DNA of 64,000 nt, taken from Aldehydirespirator sp965220645 (GTDB lineage: Bacteria; Actinomycetota; Acidimicrobiia; Acidimicrobiales; Aldehydirespiratoraceae). The DNA lies in NCBI GenBank assembly GCA_965220645.1, contig OZ244836.1:2480001-2544000 (forward strand). The letters are read 5' to 3'. A model generated the notes under the pieces. That model was not told the origin of the DNA. It worked only from the letters and a program-made list of their open reading frames with translations, and searched no databases. How positions within the stretch are numbered: the first letter of the stretch is position 1; each line of letters starts with the position of its first letter. Both the position numbers and the translations under genes were made by a program. Positions 24,916-33,667 of the stretch are shown piece after piece.

Positions 24916-24940
24916 TCGCATCGCGCTCCTACTCCGACGG

Positions 24941-25010
24941 ACCCGCCCCAACCCCCAAGACCAAACCAACCACCCAAACCCACCCCAAGACCAGACCAAC
25001 CACCCGGACC
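24941..25010 (+). promoter_or_regulatory. C/A-rich, T-free tract in the rsmH leader (rut-like), with two 30-bp repeats
   Basis: These 70 bases contain 39 C, 25 A, 6 G and no T. Within them a 30-bp unit beginning CCCCAAGACCA occurs twice (24953 and 24983; 26 of 30 bases match). C-rich, G-poor, unstructured RNA of this length is what Rho loads on, so it may be a rut site that lets Rho act on mraZ-initiated transcripts before rsmH. This is inference. Confidence 0.4.
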
Positions 25011-25030
25011 GCAGCAGCCGTCGAAGTGCT

Positions 25031-25155
25031 GCCCGGTCATGTGCAGTTCCCCGATTGGCAGATGGAAGACCCGTACTCCGCCCGCTTGCCATTAGCTCGA
25101 TCGGGGGAGAAATCCCGACGTGCGCCGTCGGTCGGGGAACTGCAGATGGCCGGGC
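25031..25155 (+). ncRNA. Structured rsmH (mraW) leader: large stem-loop
   Basis: The arms 25031-25054 (GCCCGGTCATGTGCAG then TTCCCCGA) and 25132-25155 (TCGGGGAACTGCAG then ATGGCCGGGC) pair over 24 positions with one mismatch and one G-U wobble. A smaller hairpin TCGGG/CCCGA lies inside the 77-nt loop. The stem ends 46 nt before the rsmH start. A conserved RNA, the mraW motif, is known upstream of this gene in actinobacteria; this could be a member, a relative, or an independent structure. Confidence 0.5.
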
Positions 25156-25201
25156 ATCATTCGGTCCGACCGCTTGCGAGCACACAGCCAGCCCGGCCGA
25201 G

Positions 25202-26158
25202 ATGACAGCCGGTAGTGGGGAGAGCCGAAGTGCCTACCACCTACCGGTCATGTGCCGAGAGGTGGTGGAGGTTCTGGCCCAGGTGCCCGACGGCGTCGTC
25301 GTCGACGCCACGATCGGAGGGGGCGGCCATGCGGCCGCCCTTCTCGCGCACGCCCCCCACCTCCGCCTGGTTGGCCTTGACCGCGACCCCGATGCGCTGG
25401 GAGCCGCGACGGAGCGCCTCGCAGACCACGGCGACCGAGTTGAGCTGCATCACGCCCGATTCGATGCGCTCGGTGACGTGCTGGACGAGATCGGGCAATC
25501 CGAGATCTCAGGCTGCCTGTTCGACCTCGGGGTGAGCTCTGCACAGCTCGACCGGCCCGAACGCGGCTTCAGCTACCGCCTCGACGGCCCGCTCGACATG
25601 CGGATGGACCCCACCGCCGACGTGACCGCGGCCGACGTCGTCAATCACGCCGATGAGCGCACTCTCGCCTCGATCCTTCGCCACAATGCCGATGAGCGGC
25701 ACTGCCGTCGCATTGCGGCCGCCATCGTCGCGGGACGGCCCTTCGCCACCACCACTCAGCTAGCCCGAGTCGTGGCCGGGGCCGTGCCCGCCCCAGCCCG
25801 CCGTCGCGTCCATCCCGCCCGACGCACCTTTCAAGCCCTGCGCATCGAGGTGAACCATGAGTTGGAGATCCTCGAGGATGCCCTGACCACCGCCATCGAG
25901 CGCCTTGCCGGCTCCGGACGCTGCGTCGTGCTCTCCTACCATTCCGGAGAGGACCGGATCGTCAAGTCCGTGTTCAGGCGATCCGCCGGGGAGGCCCCGC
26001 CGCCACGACCAGGCCTGCCACCGTCACCCGGCTATGTCGCCACCGTGCGGCTGCTGGGACGGCGCGGCCGCACGCCGACCGAATCGGAGAAGGCCGGCAA
26101 CCACAGGGCGAGCGCGGCACGCCTACGAGCGGTGGAACGCCTGACTAGGGATGACTGA
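25202..26158 (+). CDS. rsmH: 16S rRNA (cytosine-1402-N4)-methyltransferase
   Basis: RsmH (formerly MraW) methylates N4 of C1402 in the decoding centre of 16S rRNA. The 318-residue protein shows the SAM-binding VVDATIGGGGHAAALLAH near residue 34, the DLGVSSAQLDRPERGFSYR motif near 108 with DGPLDMRMD just after, and the C-terminal ARRTFQALRIEVNHEL and VVLSYHSGEDRIVKSVFR, where E. coli has FHSLEDRIVK. The start is the ATG at 25202; the frame is open back to 24908, but that stretch is the low-complexity leader. The stop shares one base with the ftsL start (TGATG). Confidence 0.95.
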   Translation: MTAGSGESRSAYHLPVMCREVVEVLAQVPDGVVVDATIGGGGHAAALLAHAPHLRLVGLDRDPDALGAATERLADHGDRVELHHARFDALGDVLDEIGQSEISGCLFDLGVSSAQLDRPERGFSYRLDGPLDMRMDPTADVTAADVVNHADERTLASILRHNADERHCRRIAAAIVAGRPFATTTQLARVVAGAVPAPARRRVHPARRTFQALRIEVNHELEILEDALTTAIERLAGSGRCVVLSYHSGEDRIVKSVFRRSAGEAPPPRPGLPPSPGYVATVRLLGRRGRTPTESEKAGNHRASAARLRAVERLTRDD

Positions 26159-26712
26159 TGGCACCGCAGTCTCAGCGGAGCGCTTCTCAGCGAACCGCCG
26201 GTGCGCCCGCTCCGAAGTCCGAGCGGCCGTCACCAGACCTCAAGGTCGCCCGATCACCGGCTCGACGCTCGATCGGCGGCATCGGGACGCTGCTGGCATT
26301 GGGCTTGTTCGCGGTGTGTCTCGCTCTCGCCGCGCTGCACGCGGTGCTCGTCGAGAACCAAGCCTCCCTCGATGACCTCCTCGAGCGCAACCAGCAGCGG
26401 TACGAGCAGATCGACCAGCTGCAGGCGGAGATCGCCTACCTCGACTCCCCGGAGGGCCTGGCCGAGCAGGCGAATCTCGCCGGGCTCGTCCCATCAGCCG
26501 AGCTAGTCGTCCTCACCCCTGTCGGCCCGGATCGGCTTCCGCCGCCAGACACCGATCCCTTCGACCTCCAGTCATCGGGCTGGACGCCGCCCGCAACCAT
26601 TGAAACCCCGAAGCTGAACCCGATCGCACCGGCCCCAGAGTTGGACGAACGCGGGAGGTCGTCACCGTGGACGGCCACGGGAGACTCAGAGCGTGGGAAG
26701 TCCACCGGATGA
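26158..26712 (+). CDS. ftsL: Cell division protein FtsL-like
   Basis: This 184-residue bitopic membrane protein has a basic cytoplasmic N terminus of about 38 residues, one transmembrane helix (IGTLLALGLFAVCLALAALHAVLV) and a periplasmic coiled coil (LDDLLERNQQRYEQIDQLQAEIAYL). The following SPEGLAEQANLAGLVPSAE resembles FtsL/DivIC proteins. Its place between rsmH and ftsI is the standard ftsL position. FtsL with FtsQ and FtsB links the Z ring to septal peptidoglycan synthesis. A Pro-rich C-terminal tail of about 60 residues is longer than usual. The identity rests on topology and context more than on sequence. Confidence 0.85.
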   Translation: MAPQSQRSASQRTAGAPAPKSERPSPDLKVARSPARRSIGGIGTLLALGLFAVCLALAALHAVLVENQASLDDLLERNQQRYEQIDQLQAEIAYLDSPEGLAEQANLAGLVPSAELVVLTPVGPDRLPPPDTDPFDLQSSGWTPPATIETPKLNPIAPAPELDERGRSSPWTATGDSERGKSTG

Positions 26713-28616
26713 AGCCGACCCGGCGGCGCTTCGATGCGTCGGCGCGGCATCCCAGCCGCTCGGGCTCGACCGGCTCAGCCCGGCCCGCGGCACCGCTGCC
26801 GCTGGTCGCCCGCCGCAGGGTGGTGACCGCGTTGGTGGTGCTGGCGCTGGCCCTGTCAGGTCTCATCTACCGCGTCGTCGACGTGCAGGCCACCCCCGAT
26901 CCACGCGTTCTCGAGGAGGTCTCGAACCCCTTGGGCGAGATCATTGTGCCCGCGCCCCGCGGGACGGTGTTCGATCGCAACGGGCGCACCATCGCCCTCT
27001 CGCTACCGGCAGCCACCGTGGTGTCAGACCCCCGGACGATCGCTGACCCCCGGGCCACAGCTGCCGCTCTCTCGGAGGTGATGGGAGTCGAGGCGGAGGC
27101 ACTGGTCGACAGACTGTCGGGCGACGTCGCGTTTCGGTATGTGGCGCGCCAAGTCGATGCAGAGGTCGGCGAACAGATCAGCGATCTCGGAGTCGAGGGG
27201 ATCAAGGTCATCTCCGAGCCGCGGCGCGAACATCCCAACGGCGAGTGTTCCGCGCTGGCCGTAGTGGGACGGGTCAACATCGACCATGTCGGGATGAGCG
27301 GCATCGAGGAGAGCTACGACAGCCATCTCTCGGGCGTTGCCGGCCGGATAATGAAAGAGGTTGGCGTGGACGGCACGACCATCCCAGGGGGCCTCCAAGA
27401 AGTGATCGCGCCCACGGAGGGACGGGACATCACCGTGACCCTGGACCGCAACATCCAGTACCAGGCCGAGGCAATGATGCTTGATGCAGTCGCTGATGCC
27501 GGGGCTTCTGCAGGAGTGGCGCTGGTCGCGCTTCCGGCGACCGGCGAGATCGTTGCCATGGCCAATGTGGCCCGAGGCTCCAACGGCATCGTCGACTGCA
27601 CGCGACACAACCTGGCCGCCACCTGGAGCTACGAGCCCGGTTCGGTCTTCAAGCCGGTGACTGCGGCCGCGGCGCTCTCAAGCGGGGCGGTGTCCGAGTA
27701 TGTGGCCATCGACGTGCCGTCGTACCTCACCATCTGGGACCATCGCTTCGAGGACACTCCCACCCATCCGGACATGCAGTGGACTCCTGTCGAGATAGTC
27801 GCCCGGTCCTCGAACATCGGCACCATCAGGATGGCGCAGCTGACTGGCCAGGAGCGGCTGTACCGGACCATACGCTCCTTCGGATTCGGGTCCCGCACCG
27901 CTCTCGACTTCAAGGGAGAATCCAGGGGAATCCTGCTCCCGCTGAGCCAGTGGAGCGGCCTCAGCCTTCCCAATATGGCCATCGGCCAGGGCCTGGCGGT
28001 CACTCCGCTGCAGTTGCTTCAGGCCTACAGCACGATCGCAAATGGTGGGATCCGGGTGCCGCTGAAGCTGATCGTCGAAGACACCGGCGCAAACGGATCG
28101 GAGGAGCCCGCGCCGGTGCGGGTCCTCAGTTCCGACGTGACTGCAACCTTGATGCGGATGCTGGCGTCGGTCGTGGAGGAGGGTACGGGTAGAGAGGCCG
28201 TGGTGGAAGGCTTTTCGATGGCCGGCAAGACCGGCACCGCATGGCAGCCCTGCGATGTGGGATACCAGTGCGTCAATGAGACGAACGAGCTGATCGGCCG
28301 CCATCACACCGCCACGTTCGCAGGGATCGTCAGCAACGATGACGGTCCGGCACTGGTCGTCGTGGTGATGATCGACGAGCCCAAGGGCGAACGCATATCG
28401 GGAGGGAGGCTGGCCGCGCCGACCGTGAGCAAGATCGCCGAGTACGCGTTGCGCCAGTTGCGGATCCCTGCAGAGTTGAACACCCTGCCCGGTCAGCGGC
28501 GCCGAGCCGACCCGGCAGTGGAGCCGCCGCCGCCGCCCACGCTGGTTGAGGACCAGTCGAGTCCCAACACTGGTCGCGACGGTTCGGCCGACCCCAGCAG
28601 GGAAGCAGCGACATGA
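26709..28616 (+). CDS. ftsI: Septal peptidoglycan transpeptidase FtsI (PBP3-type)
   Basis: FtsI cross-links septal peptidoglycan. The 635-residue protein has an N-terminal cytoplasmic tail, one membrane anchor (VVTALVVLALALSGLIYRVVDV), the pedestal domain (APRGTVFDRNGRTIALS), and a transpeptidase domain with SVFK (Ser312 nucleophile, Lys315), SSN (367-369) and KTGTA (from Lys507), all in proper order and spacing. The C terminus is Pro-rich and disordered. Cys residues in QPCDVGYQCVNET lie in the extracytoplasmic transpeptidase domain and could form a disulfide. The ATG overlaps the ftsL stop (ATGA), and its own stop overlaps murE in the same way. Confidence 0.95.
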   Translation: MKPTRRRFDASARHPSRSGSTGSARPAAPLPLVARRRVVTALVVLALALSGLIYRVVDVQATPDPRVLEEVSNPLGEIIVPAPRGTVFDRNGRTIALSLPAATVVSDPRTIADPRATAAALSEVMGVEAEALVDRLSGDVAFRYVARQVDAEVGEQISDLGVEGIKVISEPRREHPNGECSALAVVGRVNIDHVGMSGIEESYDSHLSGVAGRIMKEVGVDGTTIPGGLQEVIAPTEGRDITVTLDRNIQYQAEAMMLDAVADAGASAGVALVALPATGEIVAMANVARGSNGIVDCTRHNLAATWSYEPGSVFKPVTAAAALSSGAVSEYVAIDVPSYLTIWDHRFEDTPTHPDMQWTPVEIVARSSNIGTIRMAQLTGQERLYRTIRSFGFGSRTALDFKGESRGILLPLSQWSGLSLPNMAIGQGLAVTPLQLLQAYSTIANGGIRVPLKLIVEDTGANGSEEPAPVRVLSSDVTATLMRMLASVVEEGTGREAVVEGFSMAGKTGTAWQPCDVGYQCVNETNELIGRHHTATFAGIVSNDDGPALVVVVMIDEPKGERISGGRLAAPTVSKIAEYALRQLRIPAELNTLPGQRRRADPAVEPPPPPTLVEDQSSPNTGRDGSADPSREAAT

Positions 28617-30070
28617 CGCGCCTCGGCGAGCTGGCCCAATCGCTGCAGGCCCGTCTGCTTCCGGCCGGCCACGCCGGCCGGAAGCAGGACATCTCGGAAG
28701 CGGCCGCGACCCGCGTCGACAACGTGGAGCACGACAGCCGGCGCGTCGAGCCCGGCGATCTGTTCGCGTGCATTCCGGGCGCCACCTGCGACGGACACCT
28801 GTTCTCGGGCGACGCGGTAGCAGCCGGAGCGACCGCCCTGCTGGTTGAGCGGCCCGTGCCAGCGACGGTGGCGTGCCTGCTCGTGGGATCTGTCCGCCGG
28901 GCGGTGGGACCCGCCGCAGCCGCAGTGCACGGCAACCCCGCGCAGCGTCTCGACCTCGTCGGTGTCACCGGCACCAACGGCAAGACGACGACGGTCCGGC
29001 TGACCGCAGGCCTGCTGCGGGCCGCCGGTCGCGATCCGGTCGAGATCAACACCCTCACCGGAACACTGACCACTCCCGAAGCCACCGATCTGCAGCGCGC
29101 CCTAGCCGAGGCAGCGGGCCGCGGCGCAAGTGCCGGGGTCGTCGAAGTCTCGTCCCACGCTCTGACCAAGCACCGGGTGAACGGGTGCCGGTTCCGTGTG
29201 GCCGCGTTCACGAATCTCGGCCACGACCACCTCGACTACTACGGCTCGATGGACGACTACTTCGAGACCAAGGCCGGGCTGTTCACGAGCGATCTCACCG
29301 AGCGCGCGGTGGTGGACGTCACCACCTCGTGGGGCCGCCGACTCGCGGAGGAGATGTCATCCGAGGTGCCGTTGGTGACGGTGGACCAGCGCGATGTCGA
29401 GCTCCTGGAGGCCGACGCCCACTCCAGCGTGTTCCGATGGCGAGACCAGGTGGTGACCCTGCGGTTGCCCGGGGCCTTCAACCGGGCCAACGCCGTGCTC
29501 GCGGCCGAGATCGCGGTGTCTCTCGGCTTGAGCCCCGGCGCGATCGCGGCGAGCCTGGCCGATGCCGCTCCGGTCGCGGGACGGTTCGAGCCGGTCTACG
29601 CCGGGCAGGACTTCGCGGTCATTGTCGACTACGCCCATAGCCCCGACAGTCTCGCCGCGTTGCTGCAGGCTGCCCGGAGCCTCACCGAGCACAGCCTCAC
29701 CGTGGTGTTCGGCGCGGGCGGTGACCGGGACCGTGGCAAGCGCCCGGAAATGGGCGCCACGGCCGAGAGACTGGCTGACCGGGTGATCATCACGAGCGAC
29801 AACCCGCGCTCTGAAGACCCCGAGCAGATCATCGACGACATCATCGAAGGCATGAGCCGAGCCCCCGACCTGAGAGAGTCCGACCGCCGTCGGGCCGTGC
29901 GCCATGCCGTGGCTACGGCCCGACCGGGTGACACCGTGGTGATTGCCGGCAAGGGTCACGAGAGCGCCCAGATCATCGGGAACCGCAGGCTCGCCTTCGA
30001 CGACCGGCACGTGGCAGGCGAGGAGCTCGAGCGTTTGACGGACCGCAGCCCCGTGGAGGCCGAGGGATGA
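28613..30070 (+). CDS. murE: UDP-MurNAc-tripeptide synthetase (meso-DAP type)
   Basis: MurE adds the third amino acid to UDP-MurNAc-dipeptide in the cytoplasm. The 485-residue Mur ligase has the ATP loop GTNGKTTTVRL (about 120-129), VVEVSSHALTKHRV, and NLGHDHLDYYGSMDDYFETKAGLF with the catalytic carbamylated-Lys region. Near residue 396 it has DNPR, the motif that contacts meso-diaminopimelate in DAP-adding enzymes. This predicts a DAP-containing peptidoglycan. The next gene is mraY; the usual murF is missing at this junction, which is a tight ATGA overlap. The protein length is normal for MurE, so it is not a MurE-MurF fusion. Confidence 0.95.
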   Translation: MTRLGELAQSLQARLLPAGHAGRKQDISEAAATRVDNVEHDSRRVEPGDLFACIPGATCDGHLFSGDAVAAGATALLVERPVPATVACLLVGSVRRAVGPAAAAVHGNPAQRLDLVGVTGTNGKTTTVRLTAGLLRAAGRDPVEINTLTGTLTTPEATDLQRALAEAAGRGASAGVVEVSSHALTKHRVNGCRFRVAAFTNLGHDHLDYYGSMDDYFETKAGLFTSDLTERAVVDVTTSWGRRLAEEMSSEVPLVTVDQRDVELLEADAHSSVFRWRDQVVTLRLPGAFNRANAVLAAEIAVSLGLSPGAIAASLADAAPVAGRFEPVYAGQDFAVIVDYAHSPDSLAALLQAARSLTEHSLTVVFGAGGDRDRGKRPEMGATAERLADRVIITSDNPRSEDPEQIIDDIIEGMSRAPDLRESDRRRAVRHAVATARPGDTVVIAGKGHESAQIIGNRRLAFDDRHVAGEELERLTDRSPVEAEG

Positions 30071-31119
30071 TCCGACTGCTGATCGCGGGCTGCATCGCGA
30101 TGTTCGTGTCGTTGCTGGGCTGCTGGATCCTGATTCGGGTGCTCGTGCACTACGGAATAGGCCAGCCCATCCGCGACGACGGCCCCTCCGAACACCGGCT
30201 CAAGTCGGGGACGCCGACGATGGGCGGAGTCGCCGTGGTCTTCGCAGCCACCGCCGGATACGTGGTCAGCGATGTGTTCGGCGGCATCTACACCCGATCC
30301 GGCATCATCGTGATGCTCACCATCATCGCCGCTGGCATCGTGGGCCTGCTGGACGACTGGATCAAGGTCGTCGCCGCCCGAAACCTGGGCCTCAACAAGA
30401 AGACCAAGATAATCGGTCTGCTCATCGTCGGGATCGCCTTCGCGTGGGCCATGACCGAGTTCACGTCGGCTCACACCACCGTGTCCTTTACCCGCTTCGA
30501 CAGCCCCGGCCTCGAGCTGGGCAGGCTGGGCTGGTCGGTATGGGCCATCCTCCTCATCCTCGCGACCACCAACGCGGTGAACCTGACCGACGGGCTCGAC
30601 GGGCTGGCCGCGGGAGCCAGCGGAGTCGGCTACGGCGCCTTCATGATCATCGGCTTCTGGCAGTTCGACCACTACGACTCCTACAAGGTGGCCCACGCCC
30701 TTGACCTTGCGGTGGTGAGCGCGGCCATGGTCGGCGCGATCATCGGGTTCCTGTGGTGGAATGCCGCGCCGGCGCGCATATTCATGGGCGACACCGGCTC
30801 GCTGGCGCTGGGCAGCGGGCTGGCTGCCCTGGCCCTGGCCACCAACACGCAACTGCTGCTGCCCATCATCGGCGGGCTGTTCGTCATCGAGACCCTCTCA
30901 GTGATACTTCAGATCATCTCGTTCAGGGGCTTCGGCCGGCGCCTGTTCCGCATGGCCCCGCTGCACCACCACTTCGAACTGCGAGGCTGGCCTGAGCCAA
31001 CCGTCATCGTGCGCCTGTGGATCCTGTCGGGCCTGTGCACCGGCCTCGGACTGGGGCTGTTCTACGGCGATGCGGTCAACACCGGCATAGTCGACTCGAT
31101 CTCGAGGCTCACGCCATGA
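30067..31119 (+). CDS. mraY: Phospho-MurNAc-pentapeptide transferase
   Basis: MraY moves phospho-MurNAc-pentapeptide to undecaprenyl phosphate, forming lipid I. The 350-residue protein has about ten membrane helices and the family's cytoplasmic-loop motifs: GPSEHRLKSGTPTMGGVAV, GLLDDWIKVVAARNLGL with the acidic pair DD, ATTNAVNLTDGLDGLAAG, and FMGDTGSLALG, followed by APLHHHFELRGWPEP. All catalytic Asp and His residues expected for the family are present. It overlaps murE by ATGA and murD by ATGA. It needs a pentapeptide substrate, so a MurF enzyme must be encoded elsewhere in the genome. Confidence 0.96.
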   Translation: MIRLLIAGCIAMFVSLLGCWILIRVLVHYGIGQPIRDDGPSEHRLKSGTPTMGGVAVVFAATAGYVVSDVFGGIYTRSGIIVMLTIIAAGIVGLLDDWIKVVAARNLGLNKKTKIIGLLIVGIAFAWAMTEFTSAHTTVSFTRFDSPGLELGRLGWSVWAILLILATTNAVNLTDGLDGLAAGASGVGYGAFMIIGFWQFDHYDSYKVAHALDLAVVSAAMVGAIIGFLWWNAAPARIFMGDTGSLALGSGLAALALATNTQLLLPIIGGLFVIETLSVILQIISFRGFGRRLFRMAPLHHHFELRGWPEPTVIVRLWILSGLCTGLGLGLFYGDAVNTGIVDSISRLTP

Positions 31120-32468
31120 GGTTCGAGGTACCCCCCTCGCTGCTCTTGGCCGGGTTCGGCGCGGCCAACCAGGCTGTGGCCCGGGCACTGATGGCGAGGG
31201 ACCACAACGTGATGGTCTTCGACGACCGCGCTGAGACGGCCTCGGCCACGGTGGCCGAGGCTCTCGGGCTGGACCTGGAGGTCGCCCCCGACGCTCGCCG
31301 GCTTGACCGGCTGGTCCGCTCGGCCGACGCGGTCATACCCACGCCGGGGATGCCCGAGCAACATCCGGTCATGGCTGCAGCCATGACTCTTGGCGTGCCC
31401 ATCGCCAGCGAGTTCGACCTGGCTGCCGCGTGGGACTCGCGCCCGATCGCGGCTGTCACCGGAACGAGCGGCAAGACCACGGTCACCGGAATGGTGGTGG
31501 CCGCGCTGGAATCCTCGGGTGTAGCCGCGGTGGCCGCCGGCAACAACGAGCTCCCCCTGGTCAGCGCCATCGAGCGGACGGACGTCAAGGTGTTCGTGGC
31601 CGAGGCGTCATCGTTCCGTCTCGGGCACAGTCGCAGCTTCGCGGCGGACGCCGCCTGCTGGCTCAACTTCGCGCCCGACCACCTCGACGTGCATCGGGAC
31701 CTCGCCTCGTACGAGGCGGCCAAGGCCCGGCTGTGGCAATGCCTGCCGCCCGGCGCGACCGCGATCGCCAATCGTCGGGATCGGACCGTCATGAGCCACC
31801 TGCGCGATGACCGGGCCGCATGGACGTTCTCCCATGACGGTCATGCCGACTGGTACCGCGATTCCGATGTCCTGACGGGTCCCCTCGGACCGATGATCGA
31901 GGTTCGCGAACTGCGCCGCGCCATGCCCCATGACATCGCCAATGCCCTCGCGGCCGCCGCCACCGCCGCGGTGGTGGGGGCCACCGCCGATGGACTGGGC
32001 GACGCTCTGCGCTCCTTCGAACCCGGGGATCATCGCGTCCGGAGGGTCGCGACCATCGACGACGTGACCTTCTACGACGACTCGAAGGCGACGACCCCAC
32101 ACGCCACCGTCGCAGCCCTGCGCTCCTTCGAGAAGGCTGTGCTCATCGCCGGCGGCCGCAACAAGGGCCTCGACCTGCAGGAGTTGCGCGACGCGGTTGA
32201 GCGAGTGAGTTGCGTCGTAGCCTTCGGCGAGGCCGCCGACGAGGTGGCCAGGGTCTTTGCCGCCGACAGGCCGGTGTTGATGGCGGGCGACATGACCGAG
32301 GCCGTGGATCTCGCCATGACCGCAGCCGAGCCAGGCTCAACGGTTCTCCTGTCGCCCGCATGTGCCTCCTTCGACAGCTACTCGGGCTATGCGGCTCGAG
32401 GCGAGGACTTTGCCCGCGTCGTCAAGGCTCGGGCCCGGCGCTCGGCCCCGGCGACGGTGCCGGAATGA
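31116..32468 (+). CDS. murD: UDP-MurNAc-alanine-D-glutamate ligase
   Basis: MurD adds D-glutamate to UDP-MurNAc-L-alanine. The 450-residue protein opens with a Rossmann-like domain (LLLAGFGAANQAVARAL), then the ATP loop AVTGTSGKTTVTGMVV near residue 113, the EASSFRL segment, NFAPDHLDVHRDLASYEAAKARLW, and the C-terminal DDSKATTPHATVAALRSF and VLLSPACASFDSYSGYAARGEDF. The last block is the MurD hallmark (SPACASFDqF...RG..F). It overlaps both neighbours by 4 nt. The ATG is fixed by that overlap. Confidence 0.95.
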   Translation: MRFEVPPSLLLAGFGAANQAVARALMARDHNVMVFDDRAETASATVAEALGLDLEVAPDARRLDRLVRSADAVIPTPGMPEQHPVMAAAMTLGVPIASEFDLAAAWDSRPIAAVTGTSGKTTVTGMVVAALESSGVAAVAAGNNELPLVSAIERTDVKVFVAEASSFRLGHSRSFAADAACWLNFAPDHLDVHRDLASYEAAKARLWQCLPPGATAIANRRDRTVMSHLRDDRAAWTFSHDGHADWYRDSDVLTGPLGPMIEVRELRRAMPHDIANALAAAATAAVVGATADGLGDALRSFEPGDHRVRRVATIDDVTFYDDSKATTPHATVAALRSFEKAVLIAGGRNKGLDLQELRDAVERVSCVVAFGEAADEVARVFAADRPVLMAGDMTEAVDLAMTAAEPGSTVLLSPACASFDSYSGYAARGEDFARVVKARARRSAPATVPE

Positions 32469-33667
32469 TCGTGATCGAGCGCTCCCGTACCCGCCAGCAG
32501 GCGGTCGTGGAAGCCCGCGCCCGCCACGCCACCGCCAGAGTCCCACCCGACGGTCGCGGTCCCCGACCACCGATGGGAAGGCGTACCGGGCTCTTCCTCG
32601 TTCTGTTCCTGTCGGTCATCTCCCTAGTGCTGCTGGGGCTCGTGATGGCGTTGTCGGCCACGGCCGCTCCGAGCCTGTCGGGCACGAACTCGGCCTGGTC
32701 CTTGTTCAAGAGCCAGGCCATGTGGCTGGGCGTCGGCGTGGTGGCTCTCCTGGTGCTGCTGCGAATCGACTACCACCATTGGAAGCGGCTCGCGCCCATG
32801 GGTCTCGGCGTGTCCCTCGTGCTGCTGGCGCTCACCGCCGTTCCCAGCGTGGGCCTGAGTGCCAACGGCGCCCGGCGCTGGCTCGGCGTGGGCTCCGTCG
32901 TCTTCCAGCCGTCGGAGCTAGCCAAGATCGCCCTCGTGGTCTTCGTGGCCGACCTGCTGTCCCGGCCGGACCGCCACATGGAGGACAGCCGGTCGACCCT
33001 TCAGCCCGTCCTGGTTGTGACCGCGGTGATGGCTGGGTTGCTGATGCTGCAGCCCCATCTGGGAGCAACCCTTCTCGTCACCGGCGTGGCCCTGACGATG
33101 CTGTACTTCGCCGGGGCCCGGTTCAGCCATCTGATCGCCGTGACCACGGTCGGGGCCGCGATTACGGCGCTGCTGATCGTCTACTCGCCGTGGCGCAGAG
33201 CCCGCATGCTCGGCTTCCTGGATCCATGGGCGGACCCGTTCGGCAACGGCTACCAGACGCTCAAGTCCCTGCACGCCATGGCCTCCGGCGGCTTCGACGG
33301 GGTGGGGCTCGGCGCCGGGCGAGCCAAATGGGGGTTCCTGCCCTACGCCCACACGGACTTCATCTTCGCCGTCATCGGCGAGGAACTCGGAATGATCGGC
33401 TCGCTGTTCGTCGTGATCCTGTTCGTGGCGATAGCCGCGGCCGGCCTCGGTGTGGCGCTACGGGCGCCCGACCGATTCGGAATGCTCCTCGCGGTGGGAG
33501 TCACGGCATGGATAGTCCTGCAGGCCGCGCTCAACATGGGTGCCGTCCTTGCCATCTTTCCCGTCGTGGGAATCACCCTGCCCCTGCTGTCCTTCGGCGG
33601 AACGTCCCTAGTGGCGACGCTGGCCGCGATGGGGGTGCTGCTCAACGTGGCTAGGCAGATCCGGTGA
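32465..33667 (+). CDS. ftsW: Septal peptidoglycan glycosyltransferase FtsW (SEDS family)
   Basis: FtsW polymerises septal glycan strands together with FtsI. The 400-residue protein has a basic cytoplasmic start of about 38 residues and ten membrane helices. SEDS motifs are NGARRWLGVGSVVFQPSELAKIA, then QPHLGATLLV, WADPFGNGYQTLKSLHAMASGG with GVGLGAGRAKWGFLPYAHTDFIFAVIGEELG, and a C-terminal GITLPLLSFGGTSL. The catalytic Asp of the family lies in the AHTDFIF/EE loop area. ATG start by overlap with murD (ATGA); the stop overlaps murG (GTGA). Confidence 0.95.
   Translation: MIVIERSRTRQQAVVEARARHATARVPPDGRGPRPPMGRRTGLFLVLFLSVISLVLLGLVMALSATAAPSLSGTNSAWSLFKSQAMWLGVGVVALLVLLRIDYHHWKRLAPMGLGVSLVLLALTAVPSVGLSANGARRWLGVGSVVFQPSELAKIALVVFVADLLSRPDRHMEDSRSTLQPVLVVTAVMAGLLMLQPHLGATLLVTGVALTMLYFAGARFSHLIAVTTVGAAITALLIVYSPWRRARMLGFLDPWADPFGNGYQTLKSLHAMASGGFDGVGLGAGRAKWGFLPYAHTDFIFAVIGEELGMIGSLFVVILFVAIAAAGLGVALRAPDRFGMLLAVGVTAWIVLQAALNMGAVLAIFPVVGITLPLLSFGGTSLVATLAAMGVLLNVARQIR

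Noticed and set aside
24908..25201. N-terminal extension of RsmH through the leader
   Set aside because: The frame is open but encodes a low-complexity Pro/Asn/Gln/Arg stretch; the ATG at 25202 gives the standard RsmH start and the DNA shows RNA-structure signals instead.
28613..30070. MurE-MurF fusion explaining the missing murF
   Set aside because: The protein is 485 residues with a single ATP loop and one DNPR motif, the size of MurE alone.
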